Below are positions 26,715 to 36,495 of a stretch of DNA of 64,000 bases, in pieces. Origin of the DNA: AP-15 sp963795485 (GTDB taxonomy: Bacteria > Pseudomonadota > Alphaproteobacteria > ATCC43930 > CGMCC-115725); contig CAWCIL010000008.1 in NCBI GenBank assembly GCA_963795485.1, forward strand, positions 186,001-250,000, given 5' to 3'. Every line of letters starts with the position of its first letter. Positions within the stretch are counted from its first letter, which is position 1. The notes below the pieces were generated by a model that was given only the letters and a program-made list of their open reading frames with translations, made no database searches and had not been told where the DNA came from. The translations under genes were made by a program, and so were the position numbers.

Positions 26715-27575
26715 ATGGCGGTTTTCGCGATCATTGCGCAGGGGATGATGGGGTCGGGCGTCGGCTGCCGGCTGCATGAAGACGGGGCAGAGGTCCGCAC
26801 CCTACTGTCGGGCCGCAGCGCTGCGAGCGCCGAGCGCGCGCGGGCGGCGGGCATGAATGCCGCGCCGGACGCTGCCGCGCTGCTGTCCGGGGCCGATTTC
26901 TTTCTATCGATCTTGCCGCCGGGCGAGGCCGAGCCGCTCGCCCGCCAACTGGCGCCGACCCTCGCGTCGCTGTCGCGCAAGCCCGTCTATGTCGACTGCA
27001 ACGCCGTCAGCCCGCAAAGCGCGCTCCGGATCGACGAAATCGTAGCGCCGACCGGGGCGCATTTCGTCGATGCAGGGATCATCGGCGGCCCACCGCGGCC
27101 CGGCTACAGCCCAACGATCTACGCCTCGGGTCCGACCGCGGGGCAGACCGCGGTGTTGCGTGATTGGGGGATCGATTGGCGCGTCATCGACGGCCCGGTC
27201 GGCGCCGCTTCGGCCTTGAAGATGTCCTATGCCGGGATCACCAAAGGGACGACCGCGATCGCTAGCGCCATGTTGCTGGGGGCGGCGCGCTTCGGCTGCG
27301 GCGACGCGCTGATCGCCGAGCTGACCGAAAGCCAGCCCGAGATGCTCGAGCGGATGCGGTCCGGGATTCCGCGGATGTACGACAAGGCCTATCGCTGGGT
27401 CGCCGAGATGGAGGAAATCTCGGATTTTCTCGAAAAGAACCCGCCGTCGCGCGACATCTACGCGGCGATCGCCCGGCTCTACGACCACCTCGCCACCGCT
27501 TACGACGAGGAGGAGCCCAGCGCCGACAACGCGATCAAGACCCTCGACCGCGTATTAGGTCGCGCGAAGGCCTGA
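26715..27575 (+). CDS. NAD(P)-dependent oxidoreductase, DUF1932/6PGDH-like
   Basis: A 286-residue beta-hydroxyacid dehydrogenase-like protein. The N-terminal Rossmann motif is degenerate (FAIIAQGMMGSGVG), and the dinucleotide domain continues with DFFLSILPPGEAEPLARQL. ALKMSYAGITKGTTA carries the usual catalytic lysine region. The C-terminal half is the DUF1932 helical domain. The substrate is unknown. AGGGTCAGGG lies upstream of the ATG. The gene follows the sulfur cluster by 31 bases on the same strand but is functionally distinct, and it is convergent with the next reductase. Confidence 0.75.
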   Translation: MAVFAIIAQGMMGSGVGCRLHEDGAEVRTLLSGRSAASAERARAAGMNAAPDAAALLSGADFFLSILPPGEAEPLARQLAPTLASLSRKPVYVDCNAVSPQSALRIDEIVAPTGAHFVDAGIIGGPPRPGYSPTIYASGPTAGQTAVLRDWGIDWRVIDGPVGAASALKMSYAGITKGTTAIASAMLLGAARFGCGDALIAELTESQPEMLERMRSGIPRMYDKAYRWVAEMEEISDFLEKNPPSRDIYAAIARLYDHLATAYDEEEPSADNAIKTLDRVLGRAKA

Positions 27576-27611
27576 TCCCAGCGGCGGCGCCCGTCTCTCG
27601 CTCTCCCGAGT

Positions 27612-28499
27612 CTACTTGTCCTTCGCGACCTCGTGATGAGCGAGGTGTTCGAGCACGCGGACCAGGCCGGAATGGTCCCATCCCTTGCCGCCGAGTGCCG
27701 CGGCAGCGTTGAACAATTCCTGCGTCGTCGCGGTGTTAGGCAATGACAGGCTGAGAGCGCGGGCGCCTTGCAGGGCGAGGTTCAGGTCCTTCTGGTGCAA
27801 TTCGATGCGGAAGCCGGGGTCGAAGCTGCGCTTGATCATCCGCTCTCCGTGCAGCTCGAGGATGCGCGACGAGGCGAACCCACCCATCAGCGCCTGCCGC
27901 ACCTTGGCAGGGTCGGCGCCGGCTTTCGAGGCGAACAGCAGCGCCTCGCCGACCGCCTCGATCGTCAGGGCGACGATGATCTGGTTGGCGACCTTGGTCG
28001 TCTGGCCGTCGCCGTTGCCGCCGACCAGCGTGATGTTCTTGCCCAGCAGGTCGAAGATCGGCTTGATCTTGGCGAAGGTGCTCTCCGGGCCACCGACCAT
28101 GATCGTCAGCGAGCCCGACTGCGCACCGACCTCGCCGCCCGAGACCGGCGCGTCGAGATAGTCGCAGCCCCTTTTGTTGACCTCGGCGGCGAATTCCTTG
28201 GTCTCGATCGGCGAGATCGAGCTCATATCGACGACGGTCTTGCCCCGCGACAGCCCCTCGGCGATGCCGCCCTGATCGAACAGCACGCTCTTTACGTCGG
28301 GCGTGTCGGGTACCATCAGGATCACGATCTCCGAACGTTCGGCGATCTGCTTCAGGGTATCGCAGACCGTGGCTCCCGCCTCGCGGACATCCGCCGGCAG
28401 CCGCCGCTTGCCATATACCAACAGCTCGTGTCCGCCCTTGATCAGGTTCAGCGCCATCGGGTGGCCCATGATCCCGAGCCCGACAAAACCGATCTTCAT
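27612..28499 (-). CDS. glxR: 2-hydroxy-3-oxopropionate (tartronate semialdehyde) reductase
   Basis: A 295-residue 3-hydroxyisobutyrate-dehydrogenase-family enzyme. MKIGFVGLGIMGHPMALNL is the NAD(P) site, DYLDAPVSGGEVGAQSGSL the substrate-binding block, and GQTTKVANQIIVALT holds the catalytic lysine (about residue 171). These fit GarR/GlxR, which reduces tartronate semialdehyde to glycerate in glyoxylate and allantoin metabolism. No glyoxylate carboligase or glycerate kinase gene lies in this window, so 3-hydroxyisobutyrate dehydrogenase remains possible. Confidence 0.78.
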   Translation of the reverse strand: MKIGFVGLGIMGHPMALNLIKGGHELLVYGKRRLPADVREAGATVCDTLKQIAERSEIVILMVPDTPDVKSVLFDQGGIAEGLSRGKTVVDMSSISPIETKEFAAEVNKRGCDYLDAPVSGGEVGAQSGSLTIMVGGPESTFAKIKPIFDLLGKNITLVGGNGDGQTTKVANQIIVALTIEAVGEALLFASKAGADPAKVRQALMGGFASSRILELHGERMIKRSFDPGFRIELHQKDLNLALQGARALSLSLPNTATTQELFNAAAALGGKGWDHSGLVRVLEHLAHHEVAKDK

Positions 28500-28638
28500 G
28501 ACCCCTCCCGCACAAGTTGGTCTGCCCTAGGCAATACAGTGCTACAGTTTTGGCCGCAGCCTCAAGCCGGACCGATGCGAGTGCGCCACCGAGGCGGCTG
28601 GGCCGACGGCGGGGATGTCGTGACACTGCCGCGCCGCG

Positions 28639-28956
28639 ATGAACCCTTTTGAGGCGGTGGTGACGGATCGACTGTTGCTCGCGCACGCATTGGAGAATGG
28701 CGGCATCTCCCGAGATGCCGCGGAGCACATCGCGACCGAAATCTTCGATGCGATCCACGACAACGTCGCGACCAAAACAGATCTGCGCGAGATGGAGACC
28801 CGGCTTCAAACGAATATCGATGCGGTGCGCGCCGATCTGCGGATCGAGACCGAGCGGGTGCGGTCGGAGCTGATCCGATGGGTGGTCGGGATCGGCTTTG
28901 CGCAAGTCGCGACGATCATCGCGGTTTTGAAGCTGGCCCCCGGTGGTCATCCGTAA
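28639..28956 (+). CDS. DUF1640-like coiled-coil membrane protein
   Basis: A 105-residue protein with a helical N-terminus, a coiled coil (about residues 45-80: KTDLREMETRLQTNIDAVRA, then DLRIETERVRSEL) and one C-terminal transmembrane helix (about residues 82-98). This layout matches the bacterial CCDC90/DUF1640 proteins, whose function is unknown. Its 3' end overlaps the opposite-strand CobW gene by 41 bases. The divergent gap upstream (28500-28638) should contain the promoters for it and glxR. Confidence 0.6.
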   Translation: MNPFEAVVTDRLLLAHALENGGISRDAAEHIATEIFDAIHDNVATKTDLREMETRLQTNIDAVRADLRIETERVRSELIRWVVGIGFAQVATIIAVLKLAPGGHP

Positions 28957-29959
28957 ACTCACCGACTCCGGGGTGCCATAGGGCAGGAGCGGCGAAGGCG
29001 AAGTGGGTGAGGATTTCCGCGCTGTCGATGTCGTGGGCGACAAAGACGAGGCGGCTGCGGCTGCCGCGATCATCGGCCGGCCAGTCCGCCGGCCAGTCGT
29101 TGAGCCATTCGGGCGCGAACATCGCGTGCTGCGCCGCCTGCACAACCGCCGGGTGCTGCGGCCGGTCGGAAAAGCGCACGATCCCCTTGACCCGCAACAG
29201 ATCGTTGCCGCGCATGCGGGCGAGCCCGCCGAGCGCACGGGCGAAGTCAAGGCGGCTGACCTCGCCGCCCAGGCTGATGGTAAACGTGCTGATCCCATGA
29301 GTGTGGGCAGCATGCGGTTCGCTCGGCAAAGCTACGGGCGCGGCGCGGTTGCCGGCGGCGAACAGCACCGCGCCGGGATCATTCGCATCTGCCGCGAAAA
29401 CCCGCGAGGCCCGGTCGTTGAGCCGATCGAGCCGGCATATCAGCTCGGGGCCGGGCGGGGCGAGGTCGGTCTTGCTGATGACCAGGATATCGGCGAGTGC
29501 GGCCTGCCGCGCCGCCTCGGCGAAGCGGTCGAGGGTGTCGGCGCCACTGACCGCATCAACCAGGGTGACGACCCCTGCCAGATGCAGGGAGTGGTCGAGC
29601 ATCGGCTCCGCGCCCAAGGTATAGAGGATCGGCGCCGGGTCGGCGAGCCCGGTGGTTTCGAGGACGATCCGGCGGAACTGCCGGATCCCGCCAGCCTCGC
29701 GCCGGTCGAGCAGGCCGCGCAAGCTGCGCGCCAAATCCTCGCGCACCGCGCAGCACACACAGCCGCCCGGCAATTCGACGATGCTTCCCTCGACGAAGTC
29801 GACGAGGTGGTGGTCGATCGCAATCTCGCCGATCTCGTTGATGATGACCGCAGTATCGGCGAGCGACGGCGAAGCGAGCGCGCGGCGCAGCAGGGTGGTT
29901 TTGCCGCTGCCGAGAAAACCGGTCAGCAGTGTCGTCGGCAAGGTTTCGGGTTCGGGCAT
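28916..29959 (-). CDS. CobW/COG0523 metallochaperone GTPase
   Basis: A 347-residue intact G3E GTPase: P-loop TGFLGSGKTT, NEIGEIAIDH, GGCVCCAVRED (the CXCC metal site), ETTGLADPAPILYTL, and SKTDL as the guanine-specificity motif. The C-terminal CobW_C domain follows. It is a paralogue of the frameshifted gene at 8367-9438 but lacks that protein's His-rich insert, so metal affinity or partner may differ. No zinc-uptake or cobalamin genes are near, so the metal is unknown. It is divergent from livG with about 200 bases between starts. Confidence 0.85.
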   Translation of the reverse strand: MPEPETLPTTLLTGFLGSGKTTLLRRALASPSLADTAVIINEIGEIAIDHHLVDFVEGSIVELPGGCVCCAVREDLARSLRGLLDRREAGGIRQFRRIVLETTGLADPAPILYTLGAEPMLDHSLHLAGVVTLVDAVSGADTLDRFAEAARQAALADILVISKTDLAPPGPELICRLDRLNDRASRVFAADANDPGAVLFAAGNRAAPVALPSEPHAAHTHGISTFTISLGGEVSRLDFARALGGLARMRGNDLLRVKGIVRFSDRPQHPAVVQAAQHAMFAPEWLNDWPADWPADDRGSRSRLVFVAHDIDSAEILTHFAFAAPALWHPGVGEFTDDHRGPASKPR

Positions 29960-30162
29960 CCTGATCGACCTGCTGACCGATTAATGCTTTTCCGATGGTT
30001 TCACGGGGAGCGCGAGCAGGCAAGCCTGAGGCCGCGCTCTCCCGTCCCTTGACCGAGGGGTTGCATTCCCCGCCCTGCGTCAGCATCATTACGGCCATAA
30101 GCCTCGGCATCGATAGCTTGGCAGGCAGGCGAGGAAATGCGGACGGTATCGTGTCGGGCACC

Positions 30163-30978
30163 ATGAGCGGCCATGCAGCTGCCGAGGACGGTGACGTGCT
30201 CGCCGTTTCCGGGGTCTCCAAGCACTTCGGCGGGGTCCGCGCGGTCGAGGACATCTCGCTCTCGGTGCGTCGCGGCGGATTGACCTCGATCATCGGCCCG
30301 AACGGCGCCGGCAAGACCTCGCTGCTCAACATCATCAGCGGGTTCTACCGGCCGGATACGGGCTCGATCGCGTTCGAGGGCCGGGACGTAACTGGAATCC
30401 GGCCCTCGGGGATCGCCGCCCTCGGCATCGCTCGCACCTTTCAGAACATCGCGCTGTTCAGCGGCATGACCGTTCTCGACAACATCATGCTCGGCCGGCA
30501 CGTGCGGATGCGCGCCGGAGTGCTGTCGTCGTTTGTCTATTGGGGCTTGGCACAGCGCGAGGAAGTGGCGCATCGCGCCCGGGTCGAGGAGCTGATCGAA
30601 TTCCTCGAGCTCGAGGATCTGCGCAAGCAGCCGACCAGCGGGCTCGCCTACGGCCTGCGAAAGCGGGTCGAGCTCGGCCGCGCGCTGGCGCTCGACCCCA
30701 AGGTTTTGCTGCTCGACGAGCCGATGGGCGGCATGAACCAGGAGGAAAAAGAGGACATGGCGCGCTTCATCCTCGAGGTGAACCGGGAATGGGGTACGAC
30801 CATCATCCTGATCGAGCACGACATGGCGGTGGTGATGGATATTTCCGAGCGGGTCGCCGTGCTCGATCACGGTCGGAAGATCGCCGACGGCACGCCCTCC
30901 GAGATCCAGCGTCACCCGGACGTGATCAGCGCCTATCTCGGCGGCGGCGCTGCGATTGAGAAGGAAGCGGCGGCATGA
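30163..30978 (+). CDS. livG: branched-chain amino acid ABC transporter ATPase LivG (cluster 1)
   Basis: A 271-residue ABC ATPase: Walker A GPNGAGKTS, the LivG-type GIARTFQN, the signature region LAYGLRKRVELGRALALDP, Walker B KVLLLDEPMGG, and H-loop IEHDMAVVM. The signature LAYGL replaces the usual LSYG-type sequence. LivG-type subunits pair with LivF to power uptake of hydrophobic amino acids or related acids. The start at 30163 gives the family N-terminus; a longer in-frame extension upstream is not needed. The stop overlaps the start of the acyl-CoA synthetase (ATGA). Confidence 0.85.
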   Translation: MSGHAAAEDGDVLAVSGVSKHFGGVRAVEDISLSVRRGGLTSIIGPNGAGKTSLLNIISGFYRPDTGSIAFEGRDVTGIRPSGIAALGIARTFQNIALFSGMTVLDNIMLGRHVRMRAGVLSSFVYWGLAQREEVAHRARVEELIEFLELEDLRKQPTSGLAYGLRKRVELGRALALDPKVLLLDEPMGGMNQEEKEDMARFILEVNREWGTTIILIEHDMAVVMDISERVAVLDHGRKIADGTPSEIQRHPDVISAYLGGGAAIEKEAAA

Positions 30979-32928
30979 CCGAGGCGTCGGCGCCGCGCGT
31001 GCCTTTGACCCTGCCGCGCCTGCTGCGCCGCAATGCCACGGCCATTGCCGCCCGGCCGGCGATCCGCGAAAAGTGCCGCGGCATCTGGCAGGCCTTCACT
31101 TGGGCCGAATATGAAAGCCAAGTCCGCGATTTCGCGCTCGGGCTCGCGGCGCACGGCTTTCGCCGCGGCGACAAGCTGGCGGTGATCGGCGACAACCGCC
31201 CGCGGCTCTATTGGGCGCAGCTCGCGGCGCAATGCCTGGGCGGCATTGCGGTGCCGATGTACCAGGACGCGATCGCCGCCGAGATGGCCTACGTGCTGGA
31301 CCACGCCGAAATCCGCGTGGTCGTGGCCGAGGATCAGGAGCAGGTCGACAAGATCCTGTCGCTGAAAGCCCAGCTGCCGCACCTCGATCTCGTCGTTTAC
31401 GACGACCCGCGCGGAATGCGGCATTACCAGACGCCAGCGCTCGAGCCGTTCGAGCGGGTGCAGGCCGCCGGCCGCGGTTTCGCCGCGGCCCATCCCGGCT
31501 ATCTCGAGACTGAAATCGAAGCCGGCGTCGCGGAAGACGTGGCATTGCTGACCTATACCTCGGGAACCACGGGTCATCCGAAGGGGGTGATGCTGTCGCA
31601 CGCCAATTTGCTGGCTGCGGCCGAGGGCTTTGCCGCGGCCGAGGATATCCGCCCGAGCGACGACATCCTGTCCTATCTGCCGATGGCGTGGATCGGCAAG
31701 TCGCTGTTTTCGCTGGTCTTGACCCTGCTCGTCGGCTTCACCTGCAATTGCCCGGAGCGCCCCGAAACGGTGCAGCGCGACCTGCGCGAGCTCGGCCCGA
31801 CGGTGGCATTGGCGCCGCCGCGGATCTGGGAGAACATGCTGACCCAGCTGCGGGTGCGGGCGGCCGATGCGACTCCGCTGAAACGCACGACGTTCCAATT
31901 CTTCTGCCGGCTCGCCGAGCGGGTCGAGGCCGTCCGCGGCGCTGGTCGAAGCGCGTCGTTGCTGCAGCGCATCGGCATGGGGCTCGGCGACATCCTGGTC
32001 TACGGCCCGGTGCGCGACCAGCTCGGCCTGCGCCGCGCCCGCTGGGTCTATACCGGCGGCGCGCCGCTCGGCCCCGACGCCTACCGCTTTTTCCGTTCCT
32101 TCGGGATCAACCTGAAACAGGTCTGGGGCTCGACCGAGCTCTCGGGGCTCGCCTCGCTGCAGCGCGACGGCGAGGCCGATCCCGACACCGTCGGCCCGGC
32201 CATCCCCGGCACCGAGATCCGCATCGCCGAAGGAGGCGAGGTGCTGGTCCGTTCCGGGGCGGTGTTCCAAGGCTATTACAAGCAGCCCGATACGACCCGC
32301 GAGGCAGTCGACGGCGATGGCTGGTTCCACACCGGCGATTGCGGCCTTATCGACGCGCGCGGCCATCTCGCCGTCGTCGATCGCGCCAAGGATGTCGGCA
32401 AGCTCGCCGACGGCACGCTCTTTGCCCCGCAATTTATCGAGAACAAGCTCAAATTCAGCCCGTATATCGCCGAGGCGGTGGCCTATGGCGATCAGCGCCC
32501 GTTTGTCGCGGCGATGATCGCGATCGATCTCGGCACCGTCGGCAATTGGGCCGAGCGCCGCAACCTCGCCTACACCTCGTTCCAGGATTTGAGCGCCAAG
32601 CCCGAGAGTACGGCGGCTGATCGGCGAGGAGATCGCCCGCTGCAATGCCGGCCTGCCCTCGGCTGCGCGGATCCGCCGCTTTCTGCTGCTCAACAAGGAG
32701 TTCGACGCCGACGACAACGAGATCACCCGCACCCGCAAGGTCCGTCGCCGCTTTATCGCCGAAAAATATGCCGCGGTGGTCGAGGCGTTCTATGGCAGCG
32801 GCGATGCCATCGATCTCGTCACCGAGATCCGCTATGAGGACGGGCGCAGGGCCGCGCTCAAGGCAAGGATGGCGATCGACACGGTGACCGGCGCCGCCGA
32901 GCCGGCGCGCGAGGCCGCCTTCGCCTGA
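30975..32928 (+). pseudogene. long-chain acyl-CoA synthetase (AMP-forming), frameshifted near the 3' end
   Basis: An ANL-superfamily ligase, about 650 residues when repaired. The AMP motif is LTYTSGTTGHPKGVML, with WVYTGGAPLG, QVWGSTELSG, DGWFHTGDCG and VVDRAKDVGK downstream. The C-terminal lid lysine region continues after a frame change at about 32607 (one extra base) with EFDADDNEITRTRKVRRRF. It probably activates fatty or aromatic acids. It sits between livG and livH, an arrangement repeatedly seen in alphaproteobacterial Liv clusters, suggesting that the transporter imports a carboxylic acid that is then activated. It starts four bases inside the livG stop. Confidence 0.82.
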
Positions 32929-32952
32929 CCCTACCGATGCCTGATCTCGCCG

Positions 32953-33852
32953 ATGCCTGACCTCGACTGGCAGTTCACCCTGGTCCTGCTGGTCAACGGG
33001 GTGATGATCGGCCTGATGTACGCGCTGATCGCGCTCGGCTTCGTGCTGATCTACAAGGCGACCGACGCGATCAATTTCGCCCAGGGCGAGTTCGTCATGT
33101 TCGCCGCCTTTATCGCCGCCGGGGCCGGCGATCTCGCCGGGCTGCCGTTCTGGGTCTCGGCCCTGCTCGCGGTGGTCGGGATGGTGGCGCTCGGCTTTGG
33201 CCTCGAACGTGTCGTGCTGCGGCCGATGATCGGCCGGCCGATCATTTCGGTGATCATGGCGACGATCGGCTTGGCCGCGGTGCTCAGGGGGACCGCCGTG
33301 CTGGCGTTCGGCGCCGGGACGCGGGCGATCTCGATGCCGGTCGGCGATCTGCCGATCTCTCTGGGCTTTGTCAGTGTGCCGCCGGTCCAGCTCGTCGGGG
33401 CAGGGGTCAGCCTGGTCTTTCTCGCCGGCTTCACCTGGTTTTTTCTGAAGAGCCGGGTTGGGGTGGCGATGCGCGCCGTCGCCGACGGCCAGCAGGTGGC
33501 GATGGCGATGGGCATCAACGTGCAGCGCTATTTTGCGCTCGCCTGGGCGATGGCCGGAGTGGTCTCGGCCTTGGGCGGCATCGTCTGGGGGGCAATGCTC
33601 GGCGTCGACAACCAATTGGCGCTGGTCGGCCTAAAGGTGTTCCCGGTAGTGATCCTCGGCGGTCTCGACTCGATCATCGGCGCCGTCGTCGGCGGGCTGA
33701 TCGTCGGCGTCGTCGAGAATCTGGCGGCCGGCTATCTCGACCCCTATGTCGGCGGCGGCACCAAGGATTTCGTCCCCTATGTGCTGATGATCGCGGTGCT
33801 GATGATCCGCCCCGAAGGCATCTTCGGCCGGCGCCGGATCGAACGCGTGTGA
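32953..33852 (+). CDS. livH: branched-chain amino acid ABC transporter permease LivH (cluster 1)
   Basis: A 299-residue membrane protein with about eight transmembrane helices. The start region VLLVNGVMIGLMYALIALGF and AINFAQGEFVMFAAF, plus FPVVILGGLDSIIGAVVGGL near the C-terminus, are LivH signatures. It forms the membrane channel with LivM. It lies 24 bases after the acyl-CoA synthetase on the same strand. Its partner livM is not next to it but 5 kb away on the opposite strand, consistent with an inversion starting just after this gene. Confidence 0.88.
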   Translation: MPDLDWQFTLVLLVNGVMIGLMYALIALGFVLIYKATDAINFAQGEFVMFAAFIAAGAGDLAGLPFWVSALLAVVGMVALGFGLERVVLRPMIGRPIISVIMATIGLAAVLRGTAVLAFGAGTRAISMPVGDLPISLGFVSVPPVQLVGAGVSLVFLAGFTWFFLKSRVGVAMRAVADGQQVAMAMGINVQRYFALAWAMAGVVSALGGIVWGAMLGVDNQLALVGLKVFPVVILGGLDSIIGAVVGGLIVGVVENLAAGYLDPYVGGGTKDFVPYVLMIAVLMIRPEGIFGRRRIERV

Positions 33853-33862
33853 CGGCGCTCGG

Positions 33863-34330
33863 TCATCTGAATATCGCGCGCCGGCGCTCGAGACTGGCTG
33901 CAGGCCATAGCGTTCGAGACTCGTAATAGGCATCGAAGGCGGGGATGCCCTCGGGCAGGATGACCCATGGCAGCTTCGAGCGGATGTAGATGTGCACGTC
34001 AGGGGGCAGGGCCGTCGGCTCGTCGAGGGTGCCGACACGGACGAAACGCAGCGCAGAGAGACCGCCATATTCGCTCCAGACCGCCGTCCGGCAGTCGGGG
34101 CAACAATAGACTTGATGCGGGCGGCCGCTGTCGGTGGGCATCGCCGCGGGCTCGGGATTGCCCAAGAGGAGCGCGATTCGATCGGTCTCGATCAGCGCGT
34201 TGATGACAAACGCGCTCCCAGTCTGGCGCTGGCAATCGCGGCAATGGCAGCAATGCACGAACATCGGCGAGGCGTCGAGCCGATAGCGCACTGAGCCGCA
34301 GGCGCAGCCGCCCTCCAAGCCGTATTCCAT
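33863..34330 (-). CDS. GFA/CENP-V family zinc protein
   Basis: A 155-residue protein with the Mss4-like zinc fold: GGCACGSVRY, HCCHCRDCQRQTGSAF and CCPDCRT supply the conserved cysteines. The family is named for glutathione-dependent formaldehyde-activating enzyme, but most members have unknown substrates. It is convergent with livH (ten bases) and divergent from the iron-type substrate-binding protein. It lies inside the segment that appears inverted in the Liv cluster. Confidence 0.82.
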   Translation of the reverse strand: MEYGLEGGCACGSVRYRLDASPMFVHCCHCRDCQRQTGSAFVINALIETDRIALLLGNPEPAAMPTDSGRPHQVYCCPDCRTAVWSEYGGLSALRFVRVGTLDEPTALPPDVHIYIRSKLPWVILPEGIPAFDAYYESRTLWPAASLERRRAIFR

Positions 34331-34433
34331 TTCGAGCCTCCAGCTTATTGGCCAACCCTGAGGCTTGCCACTCGGGTCCTCACCGCTATAGTCCTCGGCG
34401 CCACCGTGATCAAAGGCCTTGCCGGGGACGCAG

Positions 34434-35625
34434 ATGCCGCTTCGATCGCCAACCGCGCGGATCGCCGTCCTGTTTGCGTGCCTGCTGTTCGCCGCCCCGG
34501 TTCGCGCCGCCGTCTATGTCGATGCGGCCGGCCGCCGGGTGACGGTGCCGGATCAGATCGAACGCATCATGCCGGCCGGACCGGCCTCGGCAGTGTTTGT
34601 CTATGCGCTGGTTCCGGACAAGCTGATCGGCTGGACCGGGCCGCTGCGCGCGCGCTCAGCGGGCCCTGCTGCCGGCGAGGTTCGCGCGGCTGCCGGTGAT
34701 CGGGCAGATCGGCGGCCCGAACCCGACGGCGACGGCCTATGACGTGGCGCGGCTGCATCCCGATCTGATCATCGGCTACGGCGTGCTGTCGCCGCCGACC
34801 GTGGCGCTCGCTGAGCGCATCCAGCAGCAAACCCGGGTGCCGTACATCCTGCTCGACGACAAAATCCAGCTGATGCCAGCGCTGCTGACCGAAATCGGCG
34901 CGCTCGTCGGTGCCGGCGATCATCGGCTGGCGGTTTCCAGCTATGCCTATCATGCCATCGAAGCCTTGCGTGGGCAGCTGCTGATCAGTTCGTCCACCGA
35001 CCGCCCACGGGTGTATTACGGGCGCGGCGCCGACGGTCTCCAGACCGCGCTCCCGGGCTCGCCGGCGGCCAGCGACATCGAGCAGGCTGGCGCCATCAAC
35101 GTCGCGGCCGGGCTCGGCCGCGGCGGGCTCGCCTGGGTCACGCCCGCGCAGATCTTTTCCTGGAACCCGCAGATCATCATCGCCCAACAGCGCAGTTTTT
35201 ACAATGCACTGCTTCATAGCCCGCAGTGGAGCGGGCTGGCGGCGGTGCGCAGCAAACGGGTCTACCTGGCTCCGGCGGCGCCGTTCGGCTGGATCGACGA
35301 CCCGCCGGGTGTCAACCGGGCGATAGGCCTTTATTGGCTGTCGAACCTGCTCTACCCCGATCTATATCAGGAAGATCTGCGGACCAACGCACAAGGCTTT
35401 TATCAATTGTACTATGGCGTCCAGCTCACCGACCGGCAGCTCGAGGCGCTGATCCGTCCGGCTGAGAGCAACCCCGGCGAGACGCGGCGTTTCGCCAACG
35501 TGCCGATCCTTGGCGCCGAACCGCCGCCGCTGCCCAATATCCCACCTGGATCGGGGACTGCGGCGCCTCCCGCCCGCGTACCCGGCCGCGGAGGAGCCGG
35601 CCTCCCGCCAACAACGCCGCCGTGA
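34434..35625 (+). pseudogene. TroA/FecB-like iron or cobalamin ABC substrate-binding protein, frameshifted
   Basis: About 396 residues when repaired. A signal peptide (RIAVLFACLLFAAPVRA) is followed by VYVDAAGRRVTVPDQIERIM, the start of the PF01497 siderophore/cobalamin-binding fold. After one extra base at about 34653 it continues with LPVIGQIGGPNPTATAYDVA, the LHPDLII motif and WVTPAQIFSWNPQIII. The last 45 residues form a Pro-rich tail. No iron-siderophore permease or ATPase is nearby, so it is an orphan. The ATG at 34434 follows a GGGGA ribosome site. Its 3' end is convergent with livF. Confidence 0.75.
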
Positions 35626-35653
35626 CGCGATTGCCCGGCTACGGCCGCTTGAT

Positions 35654-36451
35654 TTACGACGATAGCCAGCGCTTGCGACGCTTGTAGTACTTGAGGTCGC
35701 GGTAGGATTTGCGCGCGCCAGCCTCGTTTAGCCCGAGATAGAATTCCTTGATGTCGGAGTTCCGGCGCAAGGCATCGGCCGGCCCCTCCAGCACGATGCG
35801 GCCGTTCTCCATGACATAGCCGTGATCGGCGATGTCGAGCGCCAATGCCGCGTTCTGCTCGACCAGCAGCACGGTCAGCCCGCGCTCCTCGCGCATCCGG
35901 CGGATAATGCCGAAGATTTCGGCGACCAGCATCGGCGCCAAGCCGAGCGAGGGTTCGTCGAGCAGGATCACCTTGGGCTCGCACATCAAGGCGCGGCCGA
36001 TCACCAGCATCTGCTGTTCGCCGCCCGAAAGATAGCCCGCAGGCTGATGGCGCCGCGCCTTCAATGCCGGAAAGATGTCGAAGATCCCATCGATCGCCTC
36101 ACGCACGCGGGCGAAGTCCTTGCGGGTATGGGCGCCGGCAACAAGGTTCTCCTGCACCGTCAGGTTCTCGAAGACCCGCCTGCCTTCGAAGACCTGGCTG
36201 ACCCCGCGCTTGACCACATCGTGCGGCGGCAGCCGGTCGAGCCGCTCGCCGTCGAGCTCGACCGTGCCCTTGGTGACCTCGCCGCGCTCGCTGCGCAACA
36301 GGCCCGATATCGCCTTCAAGGTCGTCGTCTTGCCGGCGCCGTTAGCGCCGAGAAGGGTGGTGATGCGCCCCTCCTCGACGTTGAGCGACACGCCCTTCAG
36401 CACCAGGATCACGCCGTCATAGACGACCTCGACGTTGTTGAGCGCCAGCAT
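35654..36451 (-). CDS. livF: branched-chain amino acid ABC transporter ATPase LivF (cluster 1)
   Basis: A 265-residue ABC ATPase. Walker A is GANGAGKTT, the LivF-type segment is GVSQVFEGRRVFENLTVQEN, the signature LSGGEQQM, Walker B KVILLDEPSLG, and VEQNAALALDIAD follows the H-loop position. The C-terminal extension EFYLGLNEAGARKSYRDLKY, then YKRRKR, is typical of the LivF proteins paired with acyl-CoA synthetase-containing clusters. It is the last gene of the minus-strand livM-SBP-livF unit. Confidence 0.86.
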   Translation of the reverse strand: MLALNNVEVVYDGVILVLKGVSLNVEEGRITTLLGANGAGKTTTLKAISGLLRSERGEVTKGTVELDGERLDRLPPHDVVKRGVSQVFEGRRVFENLTVQENLVAGAHTRKDFARVREAIDGIFDIFPALKARRHQPAGYLSGGEQQMLVIGRALMCEPKVILLDEPSLGLAPMLVAEIFGIIRRMREERGLTVLLVEQNAALALDIADHGYVMENGRIVLEGPADALRRNSDIKEFYLGLNEAGARKSYRDLKYYKRRKRWLSS

Positions 36452-36495
36452 CGCGCCTGGTCCCCGATCGCCGACGCTGCAGCGCGCCGGTTCGC

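Noticed and set aside
34331..34433. Cobalamin riboswitch before the siderophore/cobalamin-type binding protein
   Set aside because: A GCCACTC stretch recalls the B12 box, but the rest of the consensus and its spacing are missing and the region is only about 100 bases long.
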